Assembly: GCA_023429995.1 (NCBI GenBank)
Contig: JAEZCE010000027.1
Location: forward strand, 124,001-188,000
Reading direction: 5' to 3'
From: Bacillota bacterium
GTDB taxonomy: Bacteria; Bacillota; UBA4882; UBA8346
Length of the DNA: 64,000 nt
Made by a program: the position numbers and the translations under genes. A model generated the notes under the pieces. The model made no database searches. It was not told the origin of the DNA and was given only the letters and a program-made list of their open reading frames with translations. This document shows, one piece after another, positions 1-9,323 of this stretch; within the stretch, counting starts at the first letter, position 1; each line of letters begins with the position of its first letter.

Positions 1-96
1 GAAAGCCCTAAACGGCAAAACGGTAAAATTTTTGGCAATCATCTTATAAAATAATCCGCGCCCACACGATATTTATGATAAGGAGAGGCTCACACC

Positions 97-1764
97 ATGC
101 TGGAAAAATACATCGATTTAAAAGATTATCATTCATTTGAAGAATTTCAGGAAAATTTTAACGTTAAGGTTCCAGAAAATTTTAATTTTGCTTATGATGT
201 TGTAGATGAGTGGGCAAGGAAATCTCCGGATAAAATTGCCATGGTCTGGTGCGATGAAAAAGGCGCCGAAGCCACATTCACCTTTGGGCAAATGAAATAT
301 TACAGTGACAAAGCAGCCAACTTTTTTCGGTCCGTGGGAATTCAAAAAGGCGACTCGGTGATGTTGATTTTGAGACGGCGCTACGAATTTTGGTTTTCCA
401 TTATCGCATTGCATAAAATCGGCGCCGTTTGTATCCCGGCCACTCATTTATTGAAGAAAAAGGATTTGGTTTATCGGAACACCGCGGCGGAAGTTAAAAT
501 GGTGGTTGCGGTTGCCGGAGATGAAGTCATCGAGCACATTGATGAGGCTCAGAGTGAATCTCCGTCATTGAAATATAAGGCTTTAGTGGGTGGAAACCGG
601 GAAGGCTGGTACAACTTTAGCAAAGAACTGGAGAAGGCAAGCGAAGATTGGACCCAGCCGACCGGCGCCGCCATGACCCAAAATCATGATGTGATGTTGT
701 TATATTTCACTTCAGGCACCACTGGTTATCCCAAAATGGTAATCCATAATTATATATATCCCTTAGGCCATATCGTAACAGCCAAATATTGGCAGTGCGT
801 CGAAGAGGACAAGCTTCATTTGACAGTATCCGAAACCGGATGGGCCAAATCGGTCTGGGGCAAGTTGTATGGGCAATGGTTGGCCGGAGCGGTGGTCTTT
901 GTCTATGATTTTGATAAATTTGTTCCGAAAGATCTGTTGAATATGATTGCCAAGCATAAGATAGCGACTTTTTGCGCGCCGCCGACCATATACCGCTATC
1001 TCATTAAAGAGGACTTTACGCAATATGATTTAAGCAACTTAAAATATTGCGCTGTTGCCGGTGAACCTTTAAACCCGGAAGTCTATAATAAATTTTTGAG
1101 TTTAACGGGAATTCGTTTACGGGAAGGCTATGGTCAGACCGAACTTACCGTTACACTGGCTACCTATCCTTGGATAGAACCCAAACCGGGATCCATGGGG
1201 AAACCTTCGCCCGGTTACGAAATCGATATTATTGATATTTATGATGAAAAAGGACGTTCCTGTGAAGTCGGAGAAATCGGAGAGATTGTGGTAAGAACCG
1301 ATAAAAAAGTCCCGGTAGGTCTGTTTGAAGGGTATTACCGCGATTCCGAGTTGACCCAGAGCGTCTGGCATGATGGACTTTACCACACCGGTGATACTGC
1401 TTGGCGTGATGAAGACGGTTATTTCTGGTTTGTGGGCCGCACCGACGATGTGATTAAGAGCTCCGGTTACCGGATCGGGCCCTTTGAGGTGGAAAGCGCC
1501 CTTTTGGAACATCCCGCGGTTTTGGAGTGCGCTGTAACCGCCGTGCCGGATGAGGTCAGGGGTCAAGTCGTGAAAGCGACTATTGTTCTAACGAAAAATT
1601 ATACCCCGGGTGATGCTTTGGTTAAGGAGTTGCAGGAACATGTTAAAAATGTCACCGCGCCTTATAAGTACCCGAGAATTATTGAGTTTGTCGATGAACT
1701 TCCCAAGACGATCAGCGGGAAGATCCGCCGGGTGGAAATACGTGAGAAGGATCATGTCGATTAA
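97..1764 (+). CDS. AMP-forming acyl-CoA synthetase (ACSM/acetyl-CoA synthetase-like)
   Basis: This 555-residue protein should activate a carboxylic acid to its acyl-CoA through an acyl-adenylate in the cytoplasm. Visible motifs in order are the nucleotide loop YFTSGTTGYPK near residue 203, YGQTE near 344, the hinge segment GYRIGPFEVES near 457, and PKTISGKIRR near 535, whose lysine is the usual adenylation lysine. Length and motif order fit medium-chain acyl-CoA synthetases. The ATG follows AAGGAGAGG at good spacing. The 96 bases before it show no other gene. It appears monocistronic, with a terminator just downstream. The acid used cannot be read from the sequence. Confidence 0.9.
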   Translation: MLEKYIDLKDYHSFEEFQENFNVKVPENFNFAYDVVDEWARKSPDKIAMVWCDEKGAEATFTFGQMKYYSDKAANFFRSVGIQKGDSVMLILRRRYEFWFSIIALHKIGAVCIPATHLLKKKDLVYRNTAAEVKMVVAVAGDEVIEHIDEAQSESPSLKYKALVGGNREGWYNFSKELEKASEDWTQPTGAAMTQNHDVMLLYFTSGTTGYPKMVIHNYIYPLGHIVTAKYWQCVEEDKLHLTVSETGWAKSVWGKLYGQWLAGAVVFVYDFDKFVPKDLLNMIAKHKIATFCAPPTIYRYLIKEDFTQYDLSNLKYCAVAGEPLNPEVYNKFLSLTGIRLREGYGQTELTVTLATYPWIEPKPGSMGKPSPGYEIDIIDIYDEKGRSCEVGEIGEIVVRTDKKVPVGLFEGYYRDSELTQSVWHDGLYHTGDTAWRDEDGYFWFVGRTDDVIKSSGYRIGPFEVESALLEHPAVLECAVTAVPDEVRGQVVKATIVLTKNYTPGDALVKELQEHVKNVTAPYKYPRIIEFVDELPKTISGKIRRVEIREKDHVD

Positions 1765-1812
1765 AAAAGGGTATTCCAATGAACCATTCGTATGATTCGT
1801 TGTAATTTCACT

Positions 1813-1852
1813 AAACTGTTGATTTTTTGTCAACAGTTTATTTTTATTTTTC
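1813..1852 (+). terminator. Intrinsic terminator after acyl-CoA synthetase
   Basis: A perfect 10-bp stem (AAACTGTTGA / TCAACAGTTT) with a T-rich loop is followed by a T-rich tract, 49 bases after the stop codon. Confidence 0.85.
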
Positions 1853-1975
1853 GGGCTTGATTGTTTACATGCAATCGAAAACAGCTTTCGCTCGGCTTAA
1901 ATCCCAGGAAAAAAATTTGTATGAAAACTGAATTCCGGCAGGCATAATAAGTTTATTAAAGAGTGGGAGGTACTT

Positions 1976-2662
1976 ATGCTGCGTTTGCTGTTATTACTTA
2001 TCGCTTCGATTGGTCCCGGCCTTTTATGGTTATGGTATTTTTATAAACAAGATCGATATGAACCGGAACCCTTAAAATTAGTTATTAAAATTTTTTTGGC
2101 GGGGTTAATCTTGGTCGTCCCGGCCGGATTATTGGAACAATTGTGGCGTGGTCAGATTTTATCGGCGGTGCGTACCGGCAATTGGCCGTCTTTTTTAGTG
2201 ATGGCTTTTTTGGTTATTGCATTGATCGAAGAAAGCCTGAAAACGGGTTTTTTATGGTGGCTGATTGGTAACAACCAGGAATTAAATGAGCCCGCCGATG
2301 GAATCATTTACGGGATTACTTTGGGGCTTGGTTTTGCTTCCTTGGAGAATTTATTATGGGCAAGCGCATTTGGGTTTGGGGTGGCCGCGCTTCGAGCCGT
2401 CATTACAACTTTGGCTCACGCCACATTTACCGGGTGGATGGGTTTTTATATTACCCAATATAAATTTCGAACCCAAGTTTTTTCAACGTTAGGTATTGGT
2501 TTTGTTTTAGCTTGGGCTAGTCATGGCTTATATGACTTTTTGTTGTTTTTACGCAGACCGATCGCTTCTTTGTTGGCTTTTTTGTTAATTGCCGGTTTGC
2601 TATGGCGATTATACCAGTTTTTGCAGAAAGAAGTCGCCCGCTCGCCTTTTCGTCAGAAATAA
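1976..2662 (+). CDS. PrsW-family intramembrane metalloprotease
   Basis: This 228-residue protein is almost entirely hydrophobic, with about seven predicted membrane segments. It carries the PrsW motifs: an EES-LK acidic pair near residue 84, YGITLGLGFASLEN near 105-118, HATF near 148 and HGLYDF near 182. The glutamates and histidines are the expected metal ligands. In Bacillus, PrsW cleaves the anti-sigma factor RsiW. No sigma/anti-sigma pair is adjacent here, so the substrate is unknown. The start follows GTGGGAGG. No operon partner is evident. Confidence 0.85.
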   Translation: MLRLLLLLIASIGPGLLWLWYFYKQDRYEPEPLKLVIKIFLAGLILVVPAGLLEQLWRGQILSAVRTGNWPSFLVMAFLVIALIEESLKTGFLWWLIGNNQELNEPADGIIYGITLGLGFASLENLLWASAFGFGVAALRAVITTLAHATFTGWMGFYITQYKFRTQVFSTLGIGFVLAWASHGLYDFLLFLRRPIASLLAFLLIAGLLWRLYQFLQKEVARSPFRQK

Positions 2663-2776
2663 GCCCGGTAATTGAATATTCAAGCAATAACCGATAACTT
2701 TTTCTGCGACTCTCTTGATCTCCAGCTGCTCTTCGGGTATACTTTTAAAGGATATACCGGAAGGAGGCGCTCATTT

Positions 2777-3523
2777 ATGTCTGGTCATTCCAAATGGGCA
2801 ACAATCAAACGAAAAAAAGAACTTACAGATTCTAAACGAGCTAATTCGTTTACCAAAGTCACCCGTGAAATTATTGTAGCGACTAAAGCCGGAGGCAATG
2901 GTGATCCGGAACACAATTTCCGATTACGCCTGGCGGTATTAAAAGCGAAGTCGATCAATATGCCGAACGACAATATCCAGCGGGCCATTAAAAGAGGATT
3001 GGGTGAAGGTGATGATGCCGCCCTATTTGAGGAAGTATTTTATGAAGGGTATGGCCCTGGAGGTGTCGCTCTTTTAGTCCAAGGGTTAACGGATAACCGG
3101 AACCGTACGGCCGGTGATATGCGCTATATCTTTTCCCGAAACTACGGCAATCTCGGCGAAGCGGGCTGCGTGGGCTGGATATTTTCTTCCAAAGGATTGA
3201 TCTCTGCGGAAGTTGAAGCCTCCGGTAAAAGCGAAGAAGAAATGTTTGAGATGGCAATCGAAGCCGGTGCCGAAGATCTGAAAACTATGGATGAGCTGTA
3301 TGAAATTTATACCGATCCCGGTAGTTTGGAGGAAGTCCGCAAATTTTTTGAAGCCAAAAGAATCCCTTTAAAATCGGTGGAGCTGACAATGATTCCTCAA
3401 AACACGGTAGAGGTCAACAGCGAGCAGGGGGATCAGCTTCTCAAATTGGTGGATGCCCTGGAAGAAAACGATGATGTTCAAAATGTGTACGGTAATTTTG
3501 AACTGCCGGATTCGGAAAATTAA
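2777..3523 (+). CDS. yebC: YebC/PmpR-family translation/transcription regulator
   Basis: The 248-residue product begins with the family hallmark MSGHSKWATIKRKK and continues with the expected VAT-GGNGDPEHNFRL region and the block GYGPGGVALLVQ. Family members act as DNA-binding regulators or, as shown for some, relieve ribosome stalling at proline stretches. An upstream in-frame start at 2672 would add 35 residues that do not resemble the family. The ATG at 2777 sits 7 bases after GGAAGGAGG and is preferred. A terminator follows directly. Confidence 0.95.
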   Translation: MSGHSKWATIKRKKELTDSKRANSFTKVTREIIVATKAGGNGDPEHNFRLRLAVLKAKSINMPNDNIQRAIKRGLGEGDDAALFEEVFYEGYGPGGVALLVQGLTDNRNRTAGDMRYIFSRNYGNLGEAGCVGWIFSSKGLISAEVEASGKSEEEMFEMAIEAGAEDLKTMDELYEIYTDPGSLEEVRKFFEAKRIPLKSVELTMIPQNTVEVNSEQGDQLLKLVDALEENDDVQNVYGNFELPDSEN

Positions 3524-3550
3524 TTGGGTTATCTTTAGAGTAAGCTCAAC

Positions 3551-3576
3551 AAAAACTCCCATTGGGAGTTTTTCTT
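3551..3576 (+). terminator. Intrinsic terminator after yebC
   Basis: A perfect hairpin, AAAAACTCCC / GGGAGTTTTT with a 3-base loop, followed by further T residues 28 bases after the yebC stop. Confidence 0.85.
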
Positions 3577-3606
3577 GCATCTGGATTTTTTGAGTGGAGG
3601 AAAATG

Positions 3607-4242
3607 ATGAGTCAAGTTTTTTTTGATATCAGCCAAACGATAACGCCGGATATTATCGTTTATCCGGGGGATCCGGAAGTCAGGATCGAACAAACCATGA
3701 GCATTGCCGCAGGGGACATCGTGAATCTTTCCAATATCGCCATGGGAAGTCATACCGGCACCCATATCGATGCGCCAAAACATTTTTACGATCAAGGATT
3801 GACGATTCCGGAAATACCACTGGATTGTCTCATCGGAACAGCCAAGGTTTTTGAGTTTATGGAAGAGCCGGCTATCGGAAAAAGCCATCTTCAAGCATGC
3901 AATATCCATCGCGGAGATCGGGTTTTGCTGAAGACCAAAAACTCGGCGCTTTTGGGGAAAAAGGGATTTGAGCCCGCCTTTACTTATTTAAAGCCCGATG
4001 CCGCGGAATACCTGGCGGATACGGGCATCCGGACCCTGGGATTTGATTATTTGACCATTGACCCGATGGGCAGTAAGGATTTTAAAGCTCATTACGCCTT
4101 GCTGGGAAAGGGAATCATCATTATTGAAGGGATTAATCTTACCGGAATCAAACCCGGTGAGTATCAAATGGCGGCTTTGCCTTTAAAACTGCAGAAAGGA
4201 AACGGCAGTCCGGCTAGAGTGGTGTTATATCGGGAGGAATAA
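3607..4242 (+). CDS. Cyclase-family protein (kynurenine formamidase-like hydrolase)
   Basis: This 211-residue protein has the metal-binding signature HTGTHIDAPKHF near residues 47-58, typical of the cyclase/arylformamidase family (Zn or Mn amide hydrolases). Later blocks LGFDYLTIDP and LLGKGIIIIEGINLTGI also fit. Two adjacent ATG codons (3604 and 3607) follow GGAGG; the second has better spacing. The gene starts about 30 bases after the yebC terminator and ends 6 bases from a convergent gene. No tryptophan degradation genes are near, so the substrate is open. Confidence 0.85.
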   Translation: MSQVFFDISQTITPDIIVYPGDPEVRIEQTMSIAAGDIVNLSNIAMGSHTGTHIDAPKHFYDQGLTIPEIPLDCLIGTAKVFEFMEEPAIGKSHLQACNIHRGDRVLLKTKNSALLGKKGFEPAFTYLKPDAAEYLADTGIRTLGFDYLTIDPMGSKDFKAHYALLGKGIIIIEGINLTGIKPGEYQMAALPLKLQKGNGSPARVVLYREE

Positions 4243-4248
4243 CTTTCT

Positions 4249-5232
4249 TTAGTCTGCAATACCGGTGTTTCTTTTCTCTTTACGCAACCTGGCTACAAAA
4301 AAACCCTCCATAACCTGACCTGGGTCAAGCCGCAGATATTTTTGGCGGTGAGGTTTTGAAAAATCTCCCACAGCGATTCCGGGTCCGCTGCCGGGTATTG
4401 CAGGGTATCCGTTGATGGCTTCGACGCTCAATTCCGAGCCGTATTTTTCTAAAGCCCAATCCAGAACGAGTTCATTTTCGCTGCTTGATAGGGTACAGGT
4501 GGAATAAACAAGGATACCCCCGGGTTTTAAAGCCCAGAGGGCCGTTCGCAGCAATTTTTTTTGTTCCCCGGCTAGTTCCCGGACTCTTTTGGGGTTCCAG
4601 AAACGGTAGGTTTTCGGATCATCGGCTAAGAACAAGCCTTCTCCGCTACAAGGCGCATCCAGCAATACCGCATCAAAATACTGCTCATAGTTTTCTTCGA
4701 GCCTTTTTCCGTCCCCGTGGCGGATTTGAATGATGGAAGCCCCTTGTTTTTCGCAATTGTACTTTAGTCTTTCCACCCTTAACTCATTAATTTCATTGGC
4801 CAGGATGAACCCCTGATTATTCATGAGCGTCGCCAGTTGGGTACTTTTACTGCCGGGGGCGGCCGTAAGGTCCAGAACCCGCTCGCCTGGTTTTGGATCA
4901 AGGACTAAAGGCGGAAGCATACTGGAGAGGCTTTGCAGGTAAATATGACCTTCCTGATATAACGAGTGTTTTTCCAGTTGGTTTTCACGGATGTTTTTAA
5001 TGATCAAAGCATCGTTGTACCAGAGAACTCTGTCGAATTTAATATTGTCTTTCTGGAAGACTTTCATGATTTCCCGGACATTGGTTTTTAAAGTGTTGAC
5101 CCGTAAAGTTACAGGTCGCTCAACCATCATGCCGTTGAGGATTTTTTCAGCTTTTAAAGGATCATACTCGTTTTGAATCCGCTCAATAAATTCGGTGGGC
5201 AATTTTTGGAGCAGTTGGCGAAAGGATTTCAT
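4249..5232 (-). CDS. NOL1/NOP2/Sun-family RNA (cytosine-5) methyltransferase
   Basis: This 327-residue S-adenosylmethionine-dependent methyltransferase probably methylates cytosine in 16S rRNA. The SAM-binding loop LDLTAAPGSKSTQLA is in the middle. The catalytic pair of this family is present: PCSGEGLF near residue 194 (motif IV Cys) and YSTCTLS near 245 (motif VI Cys). The ATG chosen follows a weak GAGG; an in-frame TTG five codons upstream is possible. It lacks a long C-terminal extension, so it is closer to a compact RsmF/RsmB core. It is convergent with the cyclase gene. Confidence 0.88.
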   Translation of the reverse strand: MKSFRQLLQKLPTEFIERIQNEYDPLKAEKILNGMMVERPVTLRVNTLKTNVREIMKVFQKDNIKFDRVLWYNDALIIKNIRENQLEKHSLYQEGHIYLQSLSSMLPPLVLDPKPGERVLDLTAAPGSKSTQLATLMNNQGFILANEINELRVERLKYNCEKQGASIIQIRHGDGKRLEENYEQYFDAVLLDAPCSGEGLFLADDPKTYRFWNPKRVRELAGEQKKLLRTALWALKPGGILVYSTCTLSSSENELVLDWALEKYGSELSVEAINGYPAIPGSGPGIAVGDFSKPHRQKYLRLDPGQVMEGFFVARLRKEKRNTGIAD

Positions 5233-5441
5233 GAATGACCTCGGCAAAGAAAATTAATATTTTTTGAGATAAGCTCAGAATGCAATGGGCTTTTTATATT
5301 ATACACCAATTGGCGAAATTAACCAGCATATAAACCGGCTGCAACCAAAATCCTTCGGGTTCAACCGGGGAAATGCAGGAAATCAATTGGCAAAGCCGAA
5401 TAATTGATCAAATTTGACCTGTGAAAAAAGGATGGTTACCC

Positions 5442-5975
5442 ATGATTTTATCCGGCCTGGAAATTAAAAATAAACTTGGTAAAGAAATAATTATTGATCC
5501 TTTTGATAATAAGCTTTTAAATCCTAATAGCTATAACTTACGCCTCTATAACGAATTATTGGTTTATGAAGGGACCCTCCTTGACATGAAGCGTCCCAAT
5601 CCAACCCGGAAAATCATCATTCCCGAAGACGGATTTATCCTAAGACCCGGGGAGTTGTACCTTGGAAGGACAATCGAATATACCAGCACCGATAAATATG
5701 TGCCGATGCTGGAAGGACGTTCTTCCGTCGGACGGCTTGGCTTATTCATTCATATCACGGCCGGTTTTGGTGATGTTGGGTTTAGCGGCTACTGGACGCT
5801 GGAGATGTTTTGCATTCAGCCCATCAAAATTTATCCGGGCGTGGAAATTTGCCAGATTTATTACCATACGCTTGAAGGAGATTATCAAAAATATCAAAGC
5901 GATAAATATCAAAACAATACCGGAATTCAGCCCAGCCTGTTATATAAGGATTTTGAGGAAAAAAGTAAGCAGTAA
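5442..5975 (+). CDS. dcd: dCTP deaminase
   Basis: The 177-residue protein matches the trimeric dCTP deaminase/dUTPase family in length and motifs: EGRSSVGRLGLF near residue 91 and HITAGFGDVGFSGYWTLEM just after it, containing the catalytic glutamate region. It supplies dUMP precursors, either as a mono- or bifunctional deaminase-dUTPase. An upstream GTG at 5421 is in frame, but the N-terminus MILSGLEIK starting at 5442 matches the family and has AAGGA upstream. It stands alone between divergent and unrelated genes. Confidence 0.93.
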   Translation: MILSGLEIKNKLGKEIIIDPFDNKLLNPNSYNLRLYNELLVYEGTLLDMKRPNPTRKIIIPEDGFILRPGELYLGRTIEYTSTDKYVPMLEGRSSVGRLGLFIHITAGFGDVGFSGYWTLEMFCIQPIKIYPGVEICQIYYHTLEGDYQKYQSDKYQNNTGIQPSLLYKDFEEKSKQ

Positions 5976-6146
5976 CTTCTTACCCGCATAGGCCTGGATT
6001 ATTCCTTTCGAATCGGACCATCTTTTTTACCGTCATACATCCTCGGGATTGGCCATAGGTTATTAACGGATTAAAACATCAACCCTTGATCATGTTAAAT
6101 ATTTTTCCTGGTTTTGGTTAAGCTACCCCTGAAAGGTGGGCTTAAC

Positions 6147-6695
6147 TTGAAGTTATCCAAAAGAGCTTTGACCTTGGTCCGAATTTCCATTTTATCTCTG
6201 CTGACCATTGTCGCCGTATTTTTCATAAGCCGGGGACCGTTGTTTCAAAAATTAATACCGAAAACGAAGGATCCGGCTTTAACATCGGCAGGGCAACAAT
6301 GGAATTTGGAACTGGAAAGGACCTACAATTTATGCGGACATCACGATGGATTCAGCCAATCTTATCCGTCGCTGAAAGATTTGAAAACCGCAGTCGAAGG
6401 CAATCACAGCTTTACATTAAAAAAAGCTGAGGAAAATCATTATGTTTATGCGGTTACGGTTGAGGATGATTGCCCCAATTGCCGCAACCATAAATTTTTG
6501 GGAATCAGCGGGAATGAGGTTGTGATTAGGCGGGGAACACCCGCTATTCCCGGTCCGGTTTTGGAAAAAGTTGAAATATCCGTTGAAAAAATGCCTCCGT
6601 TGGAATTGGAAGATCTTCACAAAGGAATTCCTTTTAAAACCGAGGGGGAGAAATTGCAATTGATTGAGGGATTAAAAGGTTTGATTATGAATTAA
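6147..6695 (+). CDS. BofC-like protein (membrane-anchored, C-terminal BofC domain)
   Basis: About 182 residues: a single N-terminal membrane segment (roughly residues 9-28), then an exported domain. The C-terminal half (KFLGISGNEVVIRRG, MPPLELEDLHKGI, EGEKLQLIEGL) resembles the C-terminal domain of BofC, an intermembrane-space regulator of SpoIVB signalling in spore formers. That would support a sporulating host. Two cysteines (CPNC, near residue 115) are present. A TTG at 6147 after AAGGTGGG is the likely start; a TTG 33 bases upstream lacks a ribosome site. The call rests on remembered domain pattern only. Confidence 0.6.
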   Translation: MKLSKRALTLVRISILSLLTIVAVFFISRGPLFQKLIPKTKDPALTSAGQQWNLELERTYNLCGHHDGFSQSYPSLKDLKTAVEGNHSFTLKKAEENHYVYAVTVEDDCPNCRNHKFLGISGNEVVIRRGTPAIPGPVLEKVEISVEKMPPLELEDLHKGIPFKTEGEKLQLIEGLKGLIMN

Positions 6696-6699
6696 TGAA

Positions 6700-6816
6700 G
6701 GGTCTGTTGCAAACTAAGATTTATCGATAGAGAAATACAATATTTATAAAAACTTTACCGTTATCTATGGTATATATTGTTTCCTTATTGATTTTAATCC
6801 CTTTTGCAACAGCCTC
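6700..6816. repeat. Small IS-derived (MITE-like) element
   Basis: A 117-bp segment is bounded by near-perfect inverted repeats GGGTCTGTTGCAAA (6700-6713) and TTTGCAACAGCCTC (6803-6816). TGAAG lies on both outer sides. The CTGTTGCAAA core resembles ends of IS6/IS26-type elements. It has no coding capacity. The stretch from 6820 to about 7080 shows no gene and may be further remnant DNA. Confidence 0.55.
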
Positions 6817-7101
6817 TTGAAGTCCCCCCATAGCCGACGATTAAAGACCGCAGCCGTGCATGCACCGAAGATAAAAGCCAAAAACTCACTCTTATCCAGT
6901 CGACCGTGATGAGCGGTGGAACAGAATCATCTGCCCCCTCATCATGCTTCCCAATTTGAAGTGCCCAAAAACTACACTCCAGGGTTGACCGTCTTTTACG
7001 CCGCTTGGAACTCTGTATTTATTATGCCAGCTGAGACTCGTTTTATTCCTGATCCGAAAATTTTCCAGCGAGGGAGGAAATAGGTAAAGGAAAATCGAAT
7101 C

Positions 7102-7129
7102 TTTAACAAATCATTTACCTAAATATAAT
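7102..7129 (+). promoter_or_regulatory. Probable promoter of the EF-G gene
   Basis: TATAAT at 7124-7129 with TTTAAC 16 bases upstream. An inverted pair TAGGTAAA (7081-7088) / TTTACCTA (7114-7121) surrounds it and may be an operator. Confidence 0.45.
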
Positions 7130-7176
7130 CAAATTGTCGAATTTAAGTGCTCGGATAATTATGAAGGAGGGTATCG

Positions 7177-9261
7177 ATGAAGAAATTCAAAGTGGAACAA
7201 ATTCGTAATTTAGTCCTATTGGGCCATGGCGGTTGCGGTAAAACCATGCTGGCCGAAGCTATGCTTTTTTCGACGAAAGCGGTTGATCGTTTTGGCAAAG
7301 TGGACGATGGCGCCTCAACCATGGATCACGACCCCGAAGAAGTGAAAAGAAAAATCAGTATTGCCTCAGCAATTGCCCCTTTAGAATATAAAGATCATAA
7401 AGTTAATTTGATGGATACTCCCGGTTTTTTTGATTTTGTCGGAGAAGTCAAAAGCGCGGTCCGGGCCGCCGATTCGGCTTGTATCGTTGTTTGCGCGGTA
7501 TCCGGAGTCGAAGTGGGCACCGAAAAAGCCTGGAATTATGCGGATGAAGAAAATTTGGCCCGCTTCATTGTAGTCAATAAGATGGACCGTGAAAATGCCG
7601 ATTTTGACGGAGCCGTAAAAGCTCTCCGGGAGCAATTGGGGAAAAATATTATCCCCCTTCAGATTCCCATCGGAGCTGCTGAAAAATTTCAGGGTGTCGT
7701 GGACATTTTAAAGAATCAGGCCTTGATGGTGGAGGGCGGAAGAGTCGTTGAAAAACCGATTCCTTCCGAAATAATCCCGGCAATCGAAGAATATAAGACC
7801 ATGCTGATGGAAGCCGTGGCTGAAACGGATGACGACTTGCTGACCAAATATTTGGACGGCCAAACCCTTACCCAGGAAGAAATACAGATCGGAGCCAGAA
7901 AAGGAACCATCAGCGGAAAATTGGTTCCGGTTCTTGCCTGTTCCTCATTGAAACAAATCGGTATTCCCAATATCCTTGATGTGGCTGTCGGGTTTTTACC
8001 TTCCCCGGCGGATCGGGGGGAAGTCACAGGGAGCAACCCAATGACCAAGGGGGAGGAAAAACGCAAACCTGCGGATAGCGAGCCTTTCTCGGCCTTGGTA
8101 TTTAAGACCATGGCTGATCCGTTTGTCGGGAAATTAACTCTCTTTAAGGTTTTTTCCGGAGTCATCAAATCCGATTCCCAGGTTTTCAATGCCAGCAAAG
8201 GAGCGATGGAACGGATCGGTCAGTTGTTTATGATCAAGGGTAAAACCCAGGAACCCGTTACGGAGTTGGGTGCCGGCGATATCGGGGCTGTGGCGAAGTT
8301 GCAGGAGACTTTTACCAACAATACTTTATGCGATAAGGATAAACCGATTGTTTTCAACCCGATTCAGTTTCCCAAACCCAAGTTGTCGCTGGCCGTTGAG
8401 CCCAAAGCGAAAGGGGACGAAGATAAAATCGGCACCGGCCTGGCCCGTCTTACGGAGGAGGATCTTACTTTTGAAGTTTATAAAGACAAGGTTACCCATG
8501 AAATCATCGCTTCCGGTATCGGCGATTTGCATATTGAAATCATCACCAGCAAGCTTCATAAAAAATTCGGCGTGGATGTCACCTTGAAAATTCCTAAAAT
8601 CAGTTACAAGGAAACCATTAAAGGTACTGTCAAGGCCGAGGGGAAACATAAAAAACAGAGCGGCGGCAGAGGCCAGTACGGTCATGTTTGGCTGGAGATG
8701 AGTCCTCTGCCTGCCGGTTCGGGTTTTGAGTTTGTCGATAAAATCTTTGGCGGTTCCGTGCCGCGTAACTACATACCGGCGGTGGAAAAAGGACTCCATG
8801 AGTCTTTGGAAAAAGGTGTCCTCGCGGGTTACCCCGTAATTGACATCCGGGTTACTCTTTACGACGGGTCTTATCATCCGGTGGATTCTTCGGAAATGGC
8901 CTTTAAAATTGCCGCTTCCCTGGGATTTAAAAAAGGTTTTATGGAAGCCAAACCAATCCTGCTGGAACCGGTCATGCGGATGGAAGTGGTTATGCCCGAA
9001 GAAGATATGGGGGACATTATCGGCGATCTCAATAAAAAACGGGGCAAAATTTTAGGGATGGAGCGGGATGGCCGCTCCCAGGTTGTTAAGGCTCTGGCGC
9101 CCCAGTCGGAGTTGGGCAAATATGCGATAGATTTGCGATCTATGACTCAGGGCCGGGGGGAGTTTTCAATGGAATTTGATCATTATGAGGAAGTTCCGCC
9201 TCACCAGGCCGAGGCCATTATCGCCGAAGCCAAGAAACATATGGTGGTGGAAGAGGAATAG
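7177..9261 (+). CDS. Elongation factor G paralogue (EF-G-like GTPase)
   Basis: A 694-residue translational GTPase with G1 GHGGCGKT (residues 16-23), G3 DTPG near 80, G4 NKMD near 134, and the EF-G domains II-V through to a C-terminal HYEEVPPHQAEAIIAE. It should catalyse or modulate ribosome translocation. The G1 differs from the canonical AHIDAGKTT of housekeeping EF-G and instead matches the second EF-G type found in many Firmicutes. It stands alone rather than in the str operon, which supports a paralogue. ATG follows GAAGGAGGG, and a terminator follows the stop. Confidence 0.92.
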   Translation: MKKFKVEQIRNLVLLGHGGCGKTMLAEAMLFSTKAVDRFGKVDDGASTMDHDPEEVKRKISIASAIAPLEYKDHKVNLMDTPGFFDFVGEVKSAVRAADSACIVVCAVSGVEVGTEKAWNYADEENLARFIVVNKMDRENADFDGAVKALREQLGKNIIPLQIPIGAAEKFQGVVDILKNQALMVEGGRVVEKPIPSEIIPAIEEYKTMLMEAVAETDDDLLTKYLDGQTLTQEEIQIGARKGTISGKLVPVLACSSLKQIGIPNILDVAVGFLPSPADRGEVTGSNPMTKGEEKRKPADSEPFSALVFKTMADPFVGKLTLFKVFSGVIKSDSQVFNASKGAMERIGQLFMIKGKTQEPVTELGAGDIGAVAKLQETFTNNTLCDKDKPIVFNPIQFPKPKLSLAVEPKAKGDEDKIGTGLARLTEEDLTFEVYKDKVTHEIIASGIGDLHIEIITSKLHKKFGVDVTLKIPKISYKETIKGTVKAEGKHKKQSGGRGQYGHVWLEMSPLPAGSGFEFVDKIFGGSVPRNYIPAVEKGLHESLEKGVLAGYPVIDIRVTLYDGSYHPVDSSEMAFKIAASLGFKKGFMEAKPILLEPVMRMEVVMPEEDMGDIIGDLNKKRGKILGMERDGRSQVVKALAPQSELGKYAIDLRSMTQGRGEFSMEFDHYEEVPPHQAEAIIAEAKKHMVVEEE

Positions 9262-9287
9262 AGCAAGCCGGCAATGGATGAATAATC

Positions 9288-9319
9288 AAAGGAGTGGTGG
9301 CCACAACCGCTCCTTTTTT
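9288..9319 (+). terminator. Intrinsic terminator after EF-G
   Basis: Stem AAAGGAG-GGT / ACC-CTCCTTT with a central GGCC-type loop is followed by six T residues. Confidence 0.85.
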
Positions 9320-9323
9320 ATTG

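Noticed and set aside
1117..1566. A 149-codon open frame opposite the acyl-CoA synthetase gene
   Set aside because: It lies wholly antisense to a well-supported gene, lacks a ribosome site and has no recognisable family features. Similar antisense frames opposite EF-G and others were discarded for the same reason.
6820..7080. A possible decayed transposase gene before EF-G
   Set aside because: No frame shows transposase motifs; only the short inverted-repeat element at 6700-6816 is supported.
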